Positions 1 to 7,706 of a stretch of DNA of 64,000 nt are shown piece by piece. The translations under genes and the position numbers were made by a program. Positions within the stretch are counted from its first letter, which is position 1. Each line of letters opens with the position of its first letter. The notes below the pieces were generated by a model that was not told the DNA's origin, ran no database searches, and was given only the letters and a program-made list of their open reading frames with translations. The DNA is from Tahibacter aquaticus. Its GTDB lineage: Bacteria; Pseudomonadota; Gammaproteobacteria; Xanthomonadales; Rhodanobacteraceae. The stretch spans positions 1 through 64,000 of the forward strand of contig NZ_SNZH01000011.1 of the NCBI RefSeq assembly GCF_004363655.1, in the 5' to 3' direction.

Positions 1-448
1 TAGCAAGCCGCTACAGCGACGAGAACACAAGCAGCGGTGCGATTGATCGGCTCAATCGGGGCTGAGAGAAAGAGGTGATTCTCAACAGCCTGCTAGACGT
101 GGCGGTTTCTCTTCGCCTAGGACGTAACTCTTTTCACTTAACGCTCGCGTCTGAAATTCCGCCATGGCAGACGAACTCGCGAGCAGAAGCACTGCGAACA
201 GCCGGATCAGCATGTCTCCCCCTGGAGTGCTGGTTGCGCGACAAAAGTATAGAACACAACAGACGCTGTGCAGGTAGTGAAAAGGGCCCTAATTTGAGGG
301 CGCAAGTCGATGCTGCACCGCGGAATGAGCAGGCCTCGATCCGGCACGATAGCCGAGCGGAGTAACTCGCGCTTCGCTATAGATTCGAAGGTTGATCCCG
401 GACCGGTCGACGGATCACCGCAACCGGTCCGGGGATCCATGCAGCTAA
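1..448. other. No supportable gene
   Basis: No open frame here has a convincing start, ribosome site or protein-like composition. The frames at 75-365 (+) and 207-440 (-) overlap each other on opposite strands and look random. The left edge may contain the tail of a gene that begins outside the window, but I cannot show it. Confidence 0.5.
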
Positions 449-727
449 CTAGCCCAGCGCTCTTCCCGTCGCCTCAATCAACCCCTTCACATCCCGCGAC
501 AGAATGGCTATCGCCTCGATCACCCGCGTATGCGAGCGCCGGTCGGGGTCTTCGACTTGCATGCTGAGCAGGGCGTCGCTCAAAGACGTGACGGCGGCCA
601 GGCGAGCCATGGCTTCGTCGTGAAGGGCGCGTCTTTGTTCGGGGGTGTCTACGGCGTAGGCGAACAGTACGACAGGGGCCGTGGTGTCTTCACCGGCCAG
701 GGGATAGAACGAGCCGATAGGCTTCAT
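449..727 (-). CDS. Small hypothetical protein, paralogue of the 3552-3827 gene
   Basis: A 92-residue cytoplasmic protein with no recognised function. The ATG at 727 follows a GAGGAG ribosome site about 8 bases upstream, so it is preferred over upstream starts in the same frame. It opens MKPIGSFYPL, has a central AVDTPEQRRALHDEA segment and ends in a helix IEAIAILSRDVKGLIEATG. The gene at 3552-3827 shares this layout and most residues, so the two are paralogues flanking a repeat array and a third small gene. The helical C-terminal half loosely resembles the XAC0095-like small proteins of xanthomonads, but that is a guess. Confidence 0.72.
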   Translation of the reverse strand: MKPIGSFYPLAGEDTTAPVVLFAYAVDTPEQRRALHDEAMARLAAVTSLSDALLSMQVEDPDRRSHTRVIEAIAILSRDVKGLIEATGRALG

Positions 728-1003
728 GGTTTGGCGCTCCTCGCGGAGTGAGTCAGATGGCGCCAAACTAGGCATGGCGCCGATGTGCCCTCATTATTTT
801 TCGAGCCGCCAAACTCGGCTGCCACATGAGTGGCAACGGGCGCAGTTTTATATCTGCGCATTCCGGCGCGTCAAGGGTATCTGCACAAAATAAGTGGCCA
901 GGTATACATCCGGCGCGACCATTCCGAACCGGATGCAGGGATAGACGAAACTGTCCCGTCGGGCAATTCACCACTGGGAGCTGGCTGTCCGCGGTTCTGC
1001 GAC

Positions 1004-1510
1004 TCAACGCAACCGGCTACGCCGCCTTCCCTGCTCGACCGCCGCGACGACCGCGCATAGCGCAGCCAGCAGTGCCGCGGCGAATGCTGTCAGGGACGGT
1101 ATTGGAACAGCACTGGCGTCGCCGTAGGGCGCGACGGTGACTGGACGTTGCCCCATCAAACGGGGTGGTCCGCCGCCCGACAAGGGGTGTGGAAGATAGA
1201 AGGCCTTCAAGGTGTAGACGCCTGGCGGAAATCTCCCGACGACATACGAGCGGGTGGTAGTGGGGAAGTTGCAGAAGGCGTTGACCCTCGCCGGAACGAC
1301 GATGGTGATCGTGGTCCCGGCTGTCGTTACAACGGCATCGTTTGGGCCACCGTCGAAGAGGTAACAGCCACTCGCACGCGTCTCCATCGAAATGACATCG
1401 GCCGACGTCGGAGCCGCAGGTGACAGCACGGGTGGACCGAAAATGGCAAACAGCGCGCCACTTCTGGCGGCCAGCGTCAGAAAGCCCACGGTCTGCAGCA
1501 ATCGCGTCAT
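1004..1510 (-). CDS. Secreted hypothetical protein with IPTL-CTERM-like sorting tail
   Basis: Encodes about 168 residues. The N-terminus (MTRLLQTVGFLTLAARSGAL) looks like a signal peptide, and the middle is rich in beta-branched residues (TTITIVVPARVNAFCNF). The end has the layout of a C-terminal sorting signal: VPIPSLTAF, a hydrophobic stretch AAALLAALCAVVAAV, then an arginine cluster GRRRSRLR. This matches the general IPTL-CTERM/PEP-CTERM plan (short motif, membrane helix, basic tail), with IPSL in place of IPTL. Starts at 1543 (ATG) or 1546 (GTG) are also possible; 1510 was chosen because it puts the signal peptide at the N-terminus. Its role is unknown, and the sorting assignment is inference. 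Confidence 0.6.
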   Translation of the reverse strand: MTRLLQTVGFLTLAARSGALFAIFGPPVLSPAAPTSADVISMETRASGCYLFDGGPNDAVVTTAGTTITIVVPARVNAFCNFPTTTRSYVVGRFPPGVYTLKAFYLPHPLSGGGPPRLMGQRPVTVAPYGDASAVPIPSLTAFAAALLAALCAVVAAVEQGRRRSRLR

Positions 1511-1639
1511 CAATGGCTCGATCCCGTTGCGCGCAGCGCCCATCACCGTAGTGACCTGGCTGCGAAATTCGCCAGTGGCTGTTTCTATACGACGGTCGTT
1601 GCTGGCGGGTTAATCGTTGGTTATTGCAGGCTGCGGATT

Positions 1640-2000
1640 GCACGAGGCGCACAGTGATGGCGGGGGGCGTGTGCCCTGCACTGCGCAAGGTTTCCGGGCG
1701 ATTCGGGGGCGCCGAAGCGCTGGAGAACGGGCGGTTGCCGCGGTAGTTTGTCGGCAAACTGGGATGGCGCGCTCGTCCCATGCACGCACACACTCCTTCG
1801 TGTCGTAGCCCTTGTCGGCGCCGAGCGTGCCACCGTTTCCTGGCTGAATGCGTGCCGGATGAACAGATCCGCCTGCCGCACCGGCACACCCCAAGGGTCT
1901 TGTTGGGGAAAAGATCGGCCAGCACCGGCCACCGTGCCGTCCGCGCCGCGCACGACCACAACAGCGACCACGCCTACCGCGTCCGTGATCCTCCGTCGAG
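1640..2000 (-). pseudogene. Decayed IS5-type transposase fragment
   Basis: In one minus frame around 1755-1830 the translation reads LGADKGYDTKECVRAW followed by a segment resembling the V-x-P-x-V stretch after it. This closely matches the catalytic-domain signature of IS5-group DDE transposases (GADKGYD). The flanking sequence reads in other frames with no intact open frame, and no full-length transposase or clear terminal inverted repeats are visible. It is best read as an old, frameshifted insertion-sequence remnant. The frame at 1974-2207 on the same strand (ending ITVADTWETAFALDGG) may be part of the same debris, but I do not recognise it. Confidence 0.5.
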
Positions 2001-2314
2001 GGCAAACGCCGTTTCCCAAGTGTCGGCGACGGTGATCGTCGCGAGGGGCGCTTGCGCCAGGAACGTTCCCTTCAGCAACTCGCGCAACGCGTGTTCTGGA
2101 TCGATCACTCCGTCCTTCGACCGTTGCACGGCAATGCGTTGATTGGCCCGTGACGAATAGTCTGCGCGAAGCCTCGGCTTCACACACGGCCCCGTATCCA
2201 AATTCACTCTTCCAATGAATTGCGTACGTTTGCATCGACTGCATAAAGTTTTCGCGACGCGAAAGCGGAGGGATCCCCACCGCCGCCACGCTCACACGCC
2301 ATCGTCAGGGGTCG

Positions 2315-2851
2315 ATGGACCATCGCAAGGAACAACGCACGCGTACGGAGACCGTTGTGGCCCAAAACCTCTTGTCCATCACCTATACCGACGAACAGAT
2401 GGCCGCCGCCGAAGCCGCCATCACCCAGCTCGAAACCATCTTCGGGAATTTCCTTTCCCTCACCCCCGACGAACGCCGCCGCCTCAACCGCATGGGCCAG
2501 CAATCGCAGCCGTTCTGCGAGAAGACGTTGATGATGATGGAGCAGAACCGCCACCTGATTCCGCCCGTACTCGACATGGCGGAAGCCCGGCGCGACCAGA
2601 AAGCCCTGCAACTGCTGGAACCCCTGCTCAACCGCCTGGAACGCCTGGCCGAACGCGGCGCCGACACCGAAGCCGCCCTGGGCAGCGACCTGATGATGCT
2701 GTGCCTGGACGGCTACGCCGCCCTCGACCGCGGCGGCGTGGGCGAGGGCCTGGACAGCCTGCGCAAGGAACTGGCCAAGCGCTTCGCGCGCAAGCGCCGC
2801 GCTACGGTGGCCGAAAGCGCCGGAGCCGACGACCACGGCGACAAGAAGTAA
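2315..2851 (+). CDS. Helical hypothetical protein (178 aa)
   Basis: A soluble, mostly helical protein with no signal peptide. From about residue 20 it reads as amphipathic helices (DEQMAAAEAAITQLETIFG, QPFCEKTLMMMEQN, LEPLLNRLERLAERG), like a four-helix bundle, ending in a basic tail with Asp/Lys. The start is uncertain: ATG at 2315 has a weak AGGGG site, while GTG at 2357 follows CGGAGA and gives a protein beginning VAQNLLSITYTDEQ. That could be the real N-terminus because the first 14 residues are very polar. It sits between the two small paralogues and directly upstream of the repeat array. Function unknown. Confidence 0.7.
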   Translation: MDHRKEQRTRTETVVAQNLLSITYTDEQMAAAEAAITQLETIFGNFLSLTPDERRRLNRMGQQSQPFCEKTLMMMEQNRHLIPPVLDMAEARRDQKALQLLEPLLNRLERLAERGADTEAALGSDLMMLCLDGYAALDRGGVGEGLDSLRKELAKRFARKRRATVAESAGADDHGDKK

Positions 2852-2928
2852 GCCACCCGGCCCTCCTGACCGCCGCCGCGGCGTTCTGCCAAACGCGGCG
2901 GCCGGGAGGGCTACCAGATACCTTACGC

Positions 2929-3340
2929 ACCCGGTCCGGCACCTTGCGCGCAAGGTTCAAAGCCTTGCAGACCTGGTGCCCCGCCGGGTGCGCAAGGTCG
3001 AAAGTCCCGAGTGCAAGGTCAAGAGTCCTGAATCCGGGCGCCAAAACGCCGGCTGCGCGCCGAAAACGCCCTGCCGCAAGCGCGGGCGGCTGAAATCACC
3101 GAAAAACCGGTCAAACCGCAAGGCCGACACCCTTGCGCGCAAGGTCCGGACCGCGGAACGCAAGCCTCCAAGCGCGGCCTGCAAGCATCAAAACCTTGAG
3201 CGCAAGGTCAAAACCGCGGCGGTTTGGAATTTCGACCTTGCGGGTAGCGGTTCAGACCTTGCGGACCCGGTCCGGCACCTTGGGCGCAAGGTAAAAAGCC
3301 TTGCGGACCCGGTCTGTAACCTTGCAGACCCAGTCAATGA
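2929..3340. repeat. Degenerate CAAGGT/ACCTTG repeat array
   Basis: About 400 bases are built from variants of one short unit in both orientations. CCTTGCGGACCCGGTC-like copies occur near 2930, 2963, 3257, 3299 and 3320. CGCAAGGT-like copies occur near 2950, 2992, 3014, 3141, 3203 and 3287. Two copies meet head to head as the perfect palindromes ACCTTGCGCGCAAGGT at 2941-2956 and CCTTGCGCGCAAGG at 3131-3144. An open frame at 2976-3449 crosses the array and gives repetitive Lys/Arg-rich sequence; I regard it as a by-product. There is no spacer regularity like that of a CRISPR. Confidence 0.7.
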
Positions 3341-3409
3341 TCGTGCTCACAACGGAAGAATGCAGTCGTCAGAACTCGATACGCGCGCGAACGGCGGCTA
3401 CAGCGCGCT

Positions 3410-3450
3410 CCCTCTGCCCCGACTGCGTCGGGGGAGAGGGTTGGGGTGAG
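3410..3450. repeat. Dispersed CCCTCTCC hairpin element, copy 1
   Basis: CCCTCTGCCCCGAC faces GTCGGGGGAGAGGG across a short loop, followed by TTGGGGTGAGGGGG. The same arms and the same TTGGGGTGAGG-type extension recur at 11055-11097, and in weaker form at 10911-10950. This is a small intergenic repeat family able to fold as a hairpin. Confidence 0.65.
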
Positions 3451-3551
3451 GGGGCGACGCGAAGGTCGATGAGTCCCAGATGCTATCGCCGGAGCCACCC
3501 AGCGCCCCTAACAAATCGCAACGCCTGACCCACCTCAGCGCCACAACCGCC

Positions 3552-3827
3552 CTATCCCACCTCCCCCATCGCCACCAACAAGCCCCGCGCATCCCGCGAC
3601 AAAATCGCAATCGCCTCCAACAAAGGCACATGACTGCGATCGTCATGCGCCTCGACCCGCACAGTCGTCAACGCATCGCTAAGCGCATTGGCCGCGGAGA
3701 GGCGGGCCAGCGCTTCCTGATGGAGGGCGCGGCGTTGGGCGGGGGTATCGACCGCGAAAGCGAACAATACGCCGGCGTCATCGCCTGTTTCGCATGGCAG
3801 CGGATGGAACGATCCGATGGATTTCAT
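3552..3827 (-). CDS. Small hypothetical protein, paralogue of the 449-727 gene
   Basis: A 91-residue soluble protein. The ATG at 3827 has a good GGAGG site 7 bases upstream; longer forms of the frame were rejected because they read through non-conserved sequence. It shares with the 449-727 product the opening MK-x-IGSF-x-PL, the segment AVDTP-x-QRRALH-x-EA-x-ARL, the SDAL motif and the C-terminal EAIAILSRD helix. Conservation over the whole length at separate sites indicates duplication under selection. Function unknown. Confidence 0.75.
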   Translation of the reverse strand: MKSIGSFHPLPCETGDDAGVLFAFAVDTPAQRRALHQEALARLSAANALSDALTTVRVEAHDDRSHVPLLEAIAILSRDARGLLVAMGEVG

Positions 3828-4036
3828 GGCGCGCCTCCATTCGAATCGCCATCGCCGCGCCGCAGCCACGTTGGCCACATCCCTACCCGGCAGCAAACAA
3901 GTTCCTTGCTCATGAACCCACCTCCCGCCGTCTGAGAATCGACGGCCGATCTCTTCCGTTCCAGCTCCAAGCCGCCGAACTAATACCATAGTACTAGCCG
4001 TAGGACGGTAGCAGGGTCTCGTTGTGGAGCCCTGCA

Positions 4037-4258
4037 ATGCCTACATTTGAACAAGCGCTTGGCCAGGTAATTGCGACTGAAAGGAAGCGACTGGGACTCA
4101 CACAAGAAGCTCTCGCTGAAGCGTGTGGCGTTCATACGACTTACGTAAGCCAATTAGAGCGAGGTCTGAAGTCACCAACAGTACGTGTCGTAAGATCTCT
4201 CGCCTCAGTACTAAAATCAACCGCCGCTTCTCGAATCGCGAAAGCAGAAAAAGCCTGA
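4037..4258 (+). CDS. Xre-family transcriptional regulator
   Basis: A 73-residue protein that is essentially one helix-turn-helix domain of the Cro/C1 type: RKRLGLTQEALAEACGVHTT then YVSQLERGLKSPTVRVVRSL, with the usual Q, S/T and E positions. The ATG at 4037 follows a TGGAG site; a TTG at 4022 is less likely. It is the first gene of an AT-richer patch and converges on the membrane protein gene with about 20 bases between them. Single-domain Xre proteins are common next to mobile or defence genes. A short palindrome TAGTACTA at 3989-3996 upstream could be its own operator, which is inference. Confidence 0.85.
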   Translation: MPTFEQALGQVIATERKRLGLTQEALAEACGVHTTYVSQLERGLKSPTVRVVRSLASVLKSTAASRIAKAEKA

Positions 4259-4278
4259 ACTGGCGTGCCGACCGCCAA

Positions 4279-5322
4279 CTACGACGCTAGATAAAATAGA
4301 AGAGCGGCGGCGAATTTCGCCAGAATTGAGCTGGACATAGCTCCGACGAACTTCAGTATAGCGACTAGAACGGATTTACTATTCTCGGCTCTAGCTGAGC
4401 GAATTGCTGCCTTGTCGCCCGCGGTTAAGCTCAAGTATGAAAGCTCTGACCACCTATCCAGCGAGCTTTCTGCGGCTCTTCCAATGTGAAAAGCGAGCCT
4501 ATAGAAAGCAAATATACCGACTAGTGAAGCAACGACAAAGCTAGCTCCATCACGAATTGTTGCATCGCTTTTTACGAAAAGCCCTGAATACTCAATGGCA
4601 ATCAGCGCAGCTACAATTCCGACAAAATATCTCGAAATCAACGGAATATAATGTGATTTTCTTACTACAGATTTCCACAGTCTCGAAGCACTCTCTTTGG
4701 GGACACTATCCAACCAGGAGTCCACCGTATCGAGTAGATTTCTCGCAACGATATAATCCACGTATTTTACTGAAACTATTGCCGTTCTTGCGCCAAACGT
4801 GCGAAACATTCTTGGAACATCGATCAGCATCCCCTTCGCCATTTGGCCCTCAACTGCAATTCGAGAACTCAACCGAACCGATAAATTATAGTTCTGGATA
4901 GTTCCCACCTTAGGCAACAAAATCATGAAATCATACGCTATCAACACACTTTCCACTGAACTAGAGTTTCCCGCATTGAAAGCACGAAATCGGTCGAAGG
5001 AACTAAAAGTTTCCTTGCTGTCTTTCACATAAAAAATTGTTGCTGAGCAGCTACTTGCACGAACATTGTACTGCTCACAGCATTGAGTTACCCGGTAATT
5101 CAATTGCTCAAGATCTGAAAACTCAATTTGAAATGGGTCTGAATACGCCTTCGAAACGTCTTCGGATTTCCCTGTTAGCTCATAGTAGATATTCTGCAAG
5201 ACCTGAATACTAACCTTGCTTTCATGTGGTGTACCTTGCCCTACGACAGCGAGATCACCAACCCCCCCATCTCCCGAAGCATCACCCTGACTAGATATCA
5301 CGAGACCCCCTATCGGCAACAT
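4279..5322 (-). CDS. Hypothetical membrane protein of AT-rich island
   Basis: A protein of about 347 residues. Residues from about 1 to 210 are soluble and mixed alpha/beta (YSDPFQIEFSDLEQLNYRVT, FSSFDRFRAF, SVKYVDYIVARNLLDTVDSW). The C-terminal third has three hydrophobic segments: YFVGIVAALIAIEYSGLF, ASFVVASLVGIFAFYRLAF and a final SILAKFAAALLFYLA. I do not recognise the family. Codon use is clearly poorer in GC than in the flanking genes, so recent transfer is likely. The ATG at 5322 has no clear ribosome site; the first 35 residues are Gly/Asp-rich and the true start may lie further in. Convergent with the Xre gene. Confidence 0.75.
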   Translation of the reverse strand: MLPIGGLVISSQGDASGDGGVGDLAVVGQGTPHESKVSIQVLQNIYYELTGKSEDVSKAYSDPFQIEFSDLEQLNYRVTQCCEQYNVRASSCSATIFYVKDSKETFSSFDRFRAFNAGNSSSVESVLIAYDFMILLPKVGTIQNYNLSVRLSSRIAVEGQMAKGMLIDVPRMFRTFGARTAIVSVKYVDYIVARNLLDTVDSWLDSVPKESASRLWKSVVRKSHYIPLISRYFVGIVAALIAIEYSGLFVKSDATIRDGASFVVASLVGIFAFYRLAFHIGRAAESSLDRWSELSYLSLTAGDKAAIRSARAENSKSVLVAILKFVGAMSSSILAKFAAALLFYLAS

Positions 5323-5598
5323 CAACAGAATGTAGTATTGGCCTAATCTTTAACCCATCACTGATCAGCCAGATCAGGAACCGAAGCATTCGGCGCCCGA
5401 AAGCCATTCTTCCACTAATTATAAATTCAATCGCGACTAAATCTCGCGCCGTCGAGCGATGCCCAGTTCATCGGCCCACTTTTCGGCTGGTGGATAAGCA
5501 CCTTACCGCTACTTGCTTTGGTGGCGAGCTGAAAGCGGAATACGGATTCGCTGATAGATCTGTTCAAGGGCATTGTGTTGCTTCCACCCCTCGAATGA

Positions 5599-5700
5599 TC
5601 AGGAAAACCAATAGTCCTTGAGAAATGTCCCCAGAAGGCACGCCAGTGCACCGACCAAGGCAGCGACTACCGCGACCCCGAAGAATTTTTCGCTGCCCAT
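5599..5700 (-). CDS. 33-residue single-span membrane protein
   Basis: A short frame with strong initiation signals: GGAGG ends 5 bases before the ATG at 5700. The peptide has a charged start (MGSEKFF), one hydrophobic span (GVAVVAALVGALACLLGTFL) and ends KDYWFS before TGA. The combination of ribosome site, composition and clean stop argues for a real small membrane protein, although no homologue is known to me. It lies upstream of the membrane protein gene on the same strand, about 280 bases away. Sequence after its stop (to about 5427) has another short frame that I could not support. Confidence 0.55.
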   Translation of the reverse strand: MGSEKFFGVAVVAALVGALACLLGTFLKDYWFS

Positions 5701-6001
5701 TCTCGCCTCCGTTTTGCGGACTAGGGCTTACTTTCTTTCCTTGAACTGGTCTCTTCGGAATGTGCGAACAGAGCCAAACTCACTTAGCCCATTGAAACGA
5801 AGCGCAATCAGCTCACATAACCCATCAGAACCACGCAAACCGCCGCGATCCCCGAGACCTCCAGCCCATCCCCCGACGGATCCGCCACGGCCTCAGAAAT
5901 ACATCTGCAACTCTTGATGCCTTTTCCCGAAGGTCGTCCATGGAGCTGGGCTTGGCGACCTTGGCCACGAAGTCGGCGGCAGTGGCCAACCTGTTCTGAG
6001 T

Positions 6002-6279
6002 CGACAACTAACGGGGTCAGGTTTACTTCTTCGAGGACCAACGTCCGCGAAGCCCCTCCACCTGAACACCCCACCAGCCCTCACTATTCCGCCCCCTCCG
6101 CCGCCTTTCCATGCCTGATCGTTATTCGAATCGCCGCCTTCGACAACTAACGGGGTCAGGTTTACTTCTTCGAGGACCAACGCCCGCGAAGCCCCTCCAC
6201 CTGAACACCCCACCAGCCCTCACTATTCCGCCCCCTCCGCCGCCTTCCCATGCCTGATCGTTATTCGAATCCCCGCCTT
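6002..6279. repeat. 139-bp tandem direct duplication
   Basis: Bases 6002-6140 and 6141-6279 are near-identical tandem copies; both begin CGACAACTAACGGGGTCAGG and differ at only a few bases. The second copy contains the last 19 or so codons of the DUF5675 gene (stop at 6223), and the first copy is a displaced, non-coding duplicate of that 3' end plus downstream sequence. The rest of 5701-6222 holds no gene I can support. Confidence 0.9.
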
Positions 6280-6801
6280 CGCGTCCGAATAGGGTTTGAG
6301 CAGGGCCATGAGCTCCTTCACCGCCTTGTGTGTGTTGCCGCTAACGTAGTCCTTGCTTTTTACGCTGCCGACCAAGATGCAACCCTCGGTATCCCCAGCG
6401 GCGTTCCCCCAGTGGATTCGTATATTCGTGAAGTTCGGAACATTAAGTAGCTCCGGCAGAACCGTCCCGAATTTGGGCGATTCTGTGAGCCTTATCTCGT
6501 AGGTACCCGTCGGAATAGCTGTCTCATTGGCTATCTTTTTGACGCGCTCCACGTCCTCCAGTGTGTAGAAGAGGTGGCGCCCGCGGAGGCTCAGCTCGCC
6601 CATCGTGCTTTTTTTCGTGAATGTCGTTCTGACCAGAAGCAACTCGCAGGGTCCGAGCACCTTCTTCGTCGAGCCTGCCGTTGAATCCCCCGCGCCTACC
6701 GTTCCGGGTATCGGCGAGGCCGCGGGGATCCGGGTGCCCGGGTCAATCGTTGTCGTGCCTTGGTCTCCGCATGTTGGTCCTGGCGTTCGTCCGCAAGCCA
6801 T
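6223..6801 (-). CDS. DUF5675 family protein
   Basis: A 192-residue protein. Residues about 50-185 match the DUF5675 plan: a Thr-rich opening strand (LLLVRTTFTKKSTMGEL), FYTLEDVER, ETAIPTGTYEIRLTESPKF, then VPNFTNIRIHWGNAAGDTEG and CILVGSVK. The conserved H-x-GN-x-x-x-DT-x-GC segment is complete. The family is widespread in phages and bacteria and has no proven activity. The first 45 residues are Pro/Gly/Thr-rich and poorly conserved. The ATG at 6801 has a GGAGGT site. The last codons are duplicated downstream by the 139-bp tandem repeat, without disturbing the frame. A mobile or phage origin is possible. Confidence 0.8.
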   Translation of the reverse strand: MACGRTPGPTCGDQGTTTIDPGTRIPAASPIPGTVGAGDSTAGSTKKVLGPCELLLVRTTFTKKSTMGELSLRGRHLFYTLEDVERVKKIANETAIPTGTYEIRLTESPKFGTVLPELLNVPNFTNIRIHWGNAAGDTEGCILVGSVKSKDYVSGNTHKAVKELMALLKPYSDAKAGIRITIRHGKAAEGAE

Positions 6802-7182
6802 GGCTGACCACCTCCGTTTGCCGTGTTCGTGTGCCGACTGGTGTTTGCAACAGCGGGTTCGGCTTTACTGCTGGAACGGCCTCACGGGTTGAGCTGCCGG
6901 CCGTGGGTCGACCTGACTGCGCTGGCTCAACGCCGTACTGCGCCGCAACATTGCGCCACGGCAGCCGTCGGCCCGCTTCGCCCGGATGACGCCCATGGGA
7001 CACGCTGTCGCCTCACGGCGCGTTCTCTCACCCGCCGGGGTATACCGCTGCAGAAAACGCGGCAGACGCGCCCGGTCGACACGGGTCGGCCACTCCCCCG
7101 CCCTTCCCGGAATGCCCGTGGCGCGTCGGACCACCCATTTCTGTCTCACCCGGTGATACAGGGCGCCCTGACCCTCCGCGCC
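6802..7182. other. Intergenic region, no gene seen
   Basis: This divergent spacer lies between the DUF5675 gene (minus) and the 7183 gene (plus). Frames across it on both strands are Arg/Pro/Ala-rich and lack ribosome sites. It probably holds the promoters of both flanking genes, but I cannot place them. Confidence 0.4.
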
Positions 7183-7449
7183 ATGATCTCGAACCACACT
7201 TGGCACCGCGCCGGCCTCACCCTCACGCTGCAATCGCCGGACGGGCATCGGGTCGGCAGCATTTCTGCCGTGGAGAACGGCCGCTGGCGCGTGGAGACGC
7301 GATTCAGGACGGGGCATGCGGATGTGCGCACTTACGACTCGCTGGCCGAGGCGCAGCGCTATCTGGCGGATCCGCTGGATGCGGCGCTGGTGCGGCTGTT
7401 GTCGCCGGCGGCGATCAATGCGTTGCGGCGCGCGGGGTTGATGCCGTGA
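7183..7449 (+). CDS. Small hypothetical protein, first of a coupled pair
   Basis: An 88-residue protein: a beta-rich first part (WHRAGLTLTLQSPDGHRVGS then RWRVETRFRTG) and helices at the end (YDSLAEAQRYLADPLDAALV, INALRRAGLMP). I do not recognise it. ATG at 7183 was chosen because upstream sequence in frame is low-complexity; an in-frame GTG at 7153 is an alternative. Its TGA overlaps the GTG of the next gene (GTGA), implying translational coupling. The next protein has the same overall order of strands then helix ending in -AGL. Confidence 0.6.
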   Translation: MISNHTWHRAGLTLTLQSPDGHRVGSISAVENGRWRVETRFRTGHADVRTYDSLAEAQRYLADPLDAALVRLLSPAAINALRRAGLMP

Positions 7450-7706
7450 TCATTGCGGCGCAGTGGCGCGACGACGGCTATGGCCAGCATGTGCTGTTTG
7501 CTGGCCCCGAGCCCATGGCCCAGGTGCAGCGCGTGCCGGGGCGAACGCAGTTTCGCTGCGGCATCCGCAGCCCTACGGGGCTGCGCTACACGCTGTTTCC
7601 TACGCTGGAGCAGGCCAAGGCACAGGCGGAGCTGGCGGTGGATGCGATGGTGCGTGCGCGGCTGGGGGATGCGGCGAATCGGGTGCTGAGCGAGGCGGGG
7701 TTGTAG
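7446..7706 (+). CDS. Small hypothetical protein, second of a coupled pair
   Basis: An 86-residue protein starting at GTG 7446, which overlaps the stop of the gene before it by four bases. It reads VIIAAQWRDDGYGQHVLFAG, then short strands (TQFRCGIRSPTGLRYTLFP), then a helix EQAKAQAELAVDAMVRARLG and the ending ANRVLSEAGL. The order (Trp-containing first strand, second strand pair, helix, RLG/LLS, -AGL end) parallels the upstream product, so the two may be diverged duplicates or partners in a complex. Function unknown. Confidence 0.6.
   Translation: MIIAAQWRDDGYGQHVLFAGPEPMAQVQRVPGRTQFRCGIRSPTGLRYTLFPTLEQAKAQAELAVDAMVRARLGDAANRVLSEAGL

Noticed and set aside
2929-3340. Possible CRISPR array
   Set aside because: Unit spacing is irregular, the repeats are degenerate and in both orientations, and no cas genes are present.
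2976-3449. 157-codon plus-strand frame across the repeat array
   Set aside because: Its translation is a direct product of the DNA repeat (Lys/Arg-rich, then repeated LADPV-like units), with no ribosome site and no protein-like conservation.
5427-5651. 74-codon minus frame covering most of the 33-residue small gene in another frame
   Set aside because: It conflicts with the better supported frame at 5599-5700, which has the ribosome site; the 48-codon tail from 5573 has no convincing start signal.
5808-6213. Repeated minus-strand frames starting MGCSGGGASR
   Set aside because: Both are generated by the 139-bp tandem duplication and lie outside the DUF5675 frame; no independent evidence.
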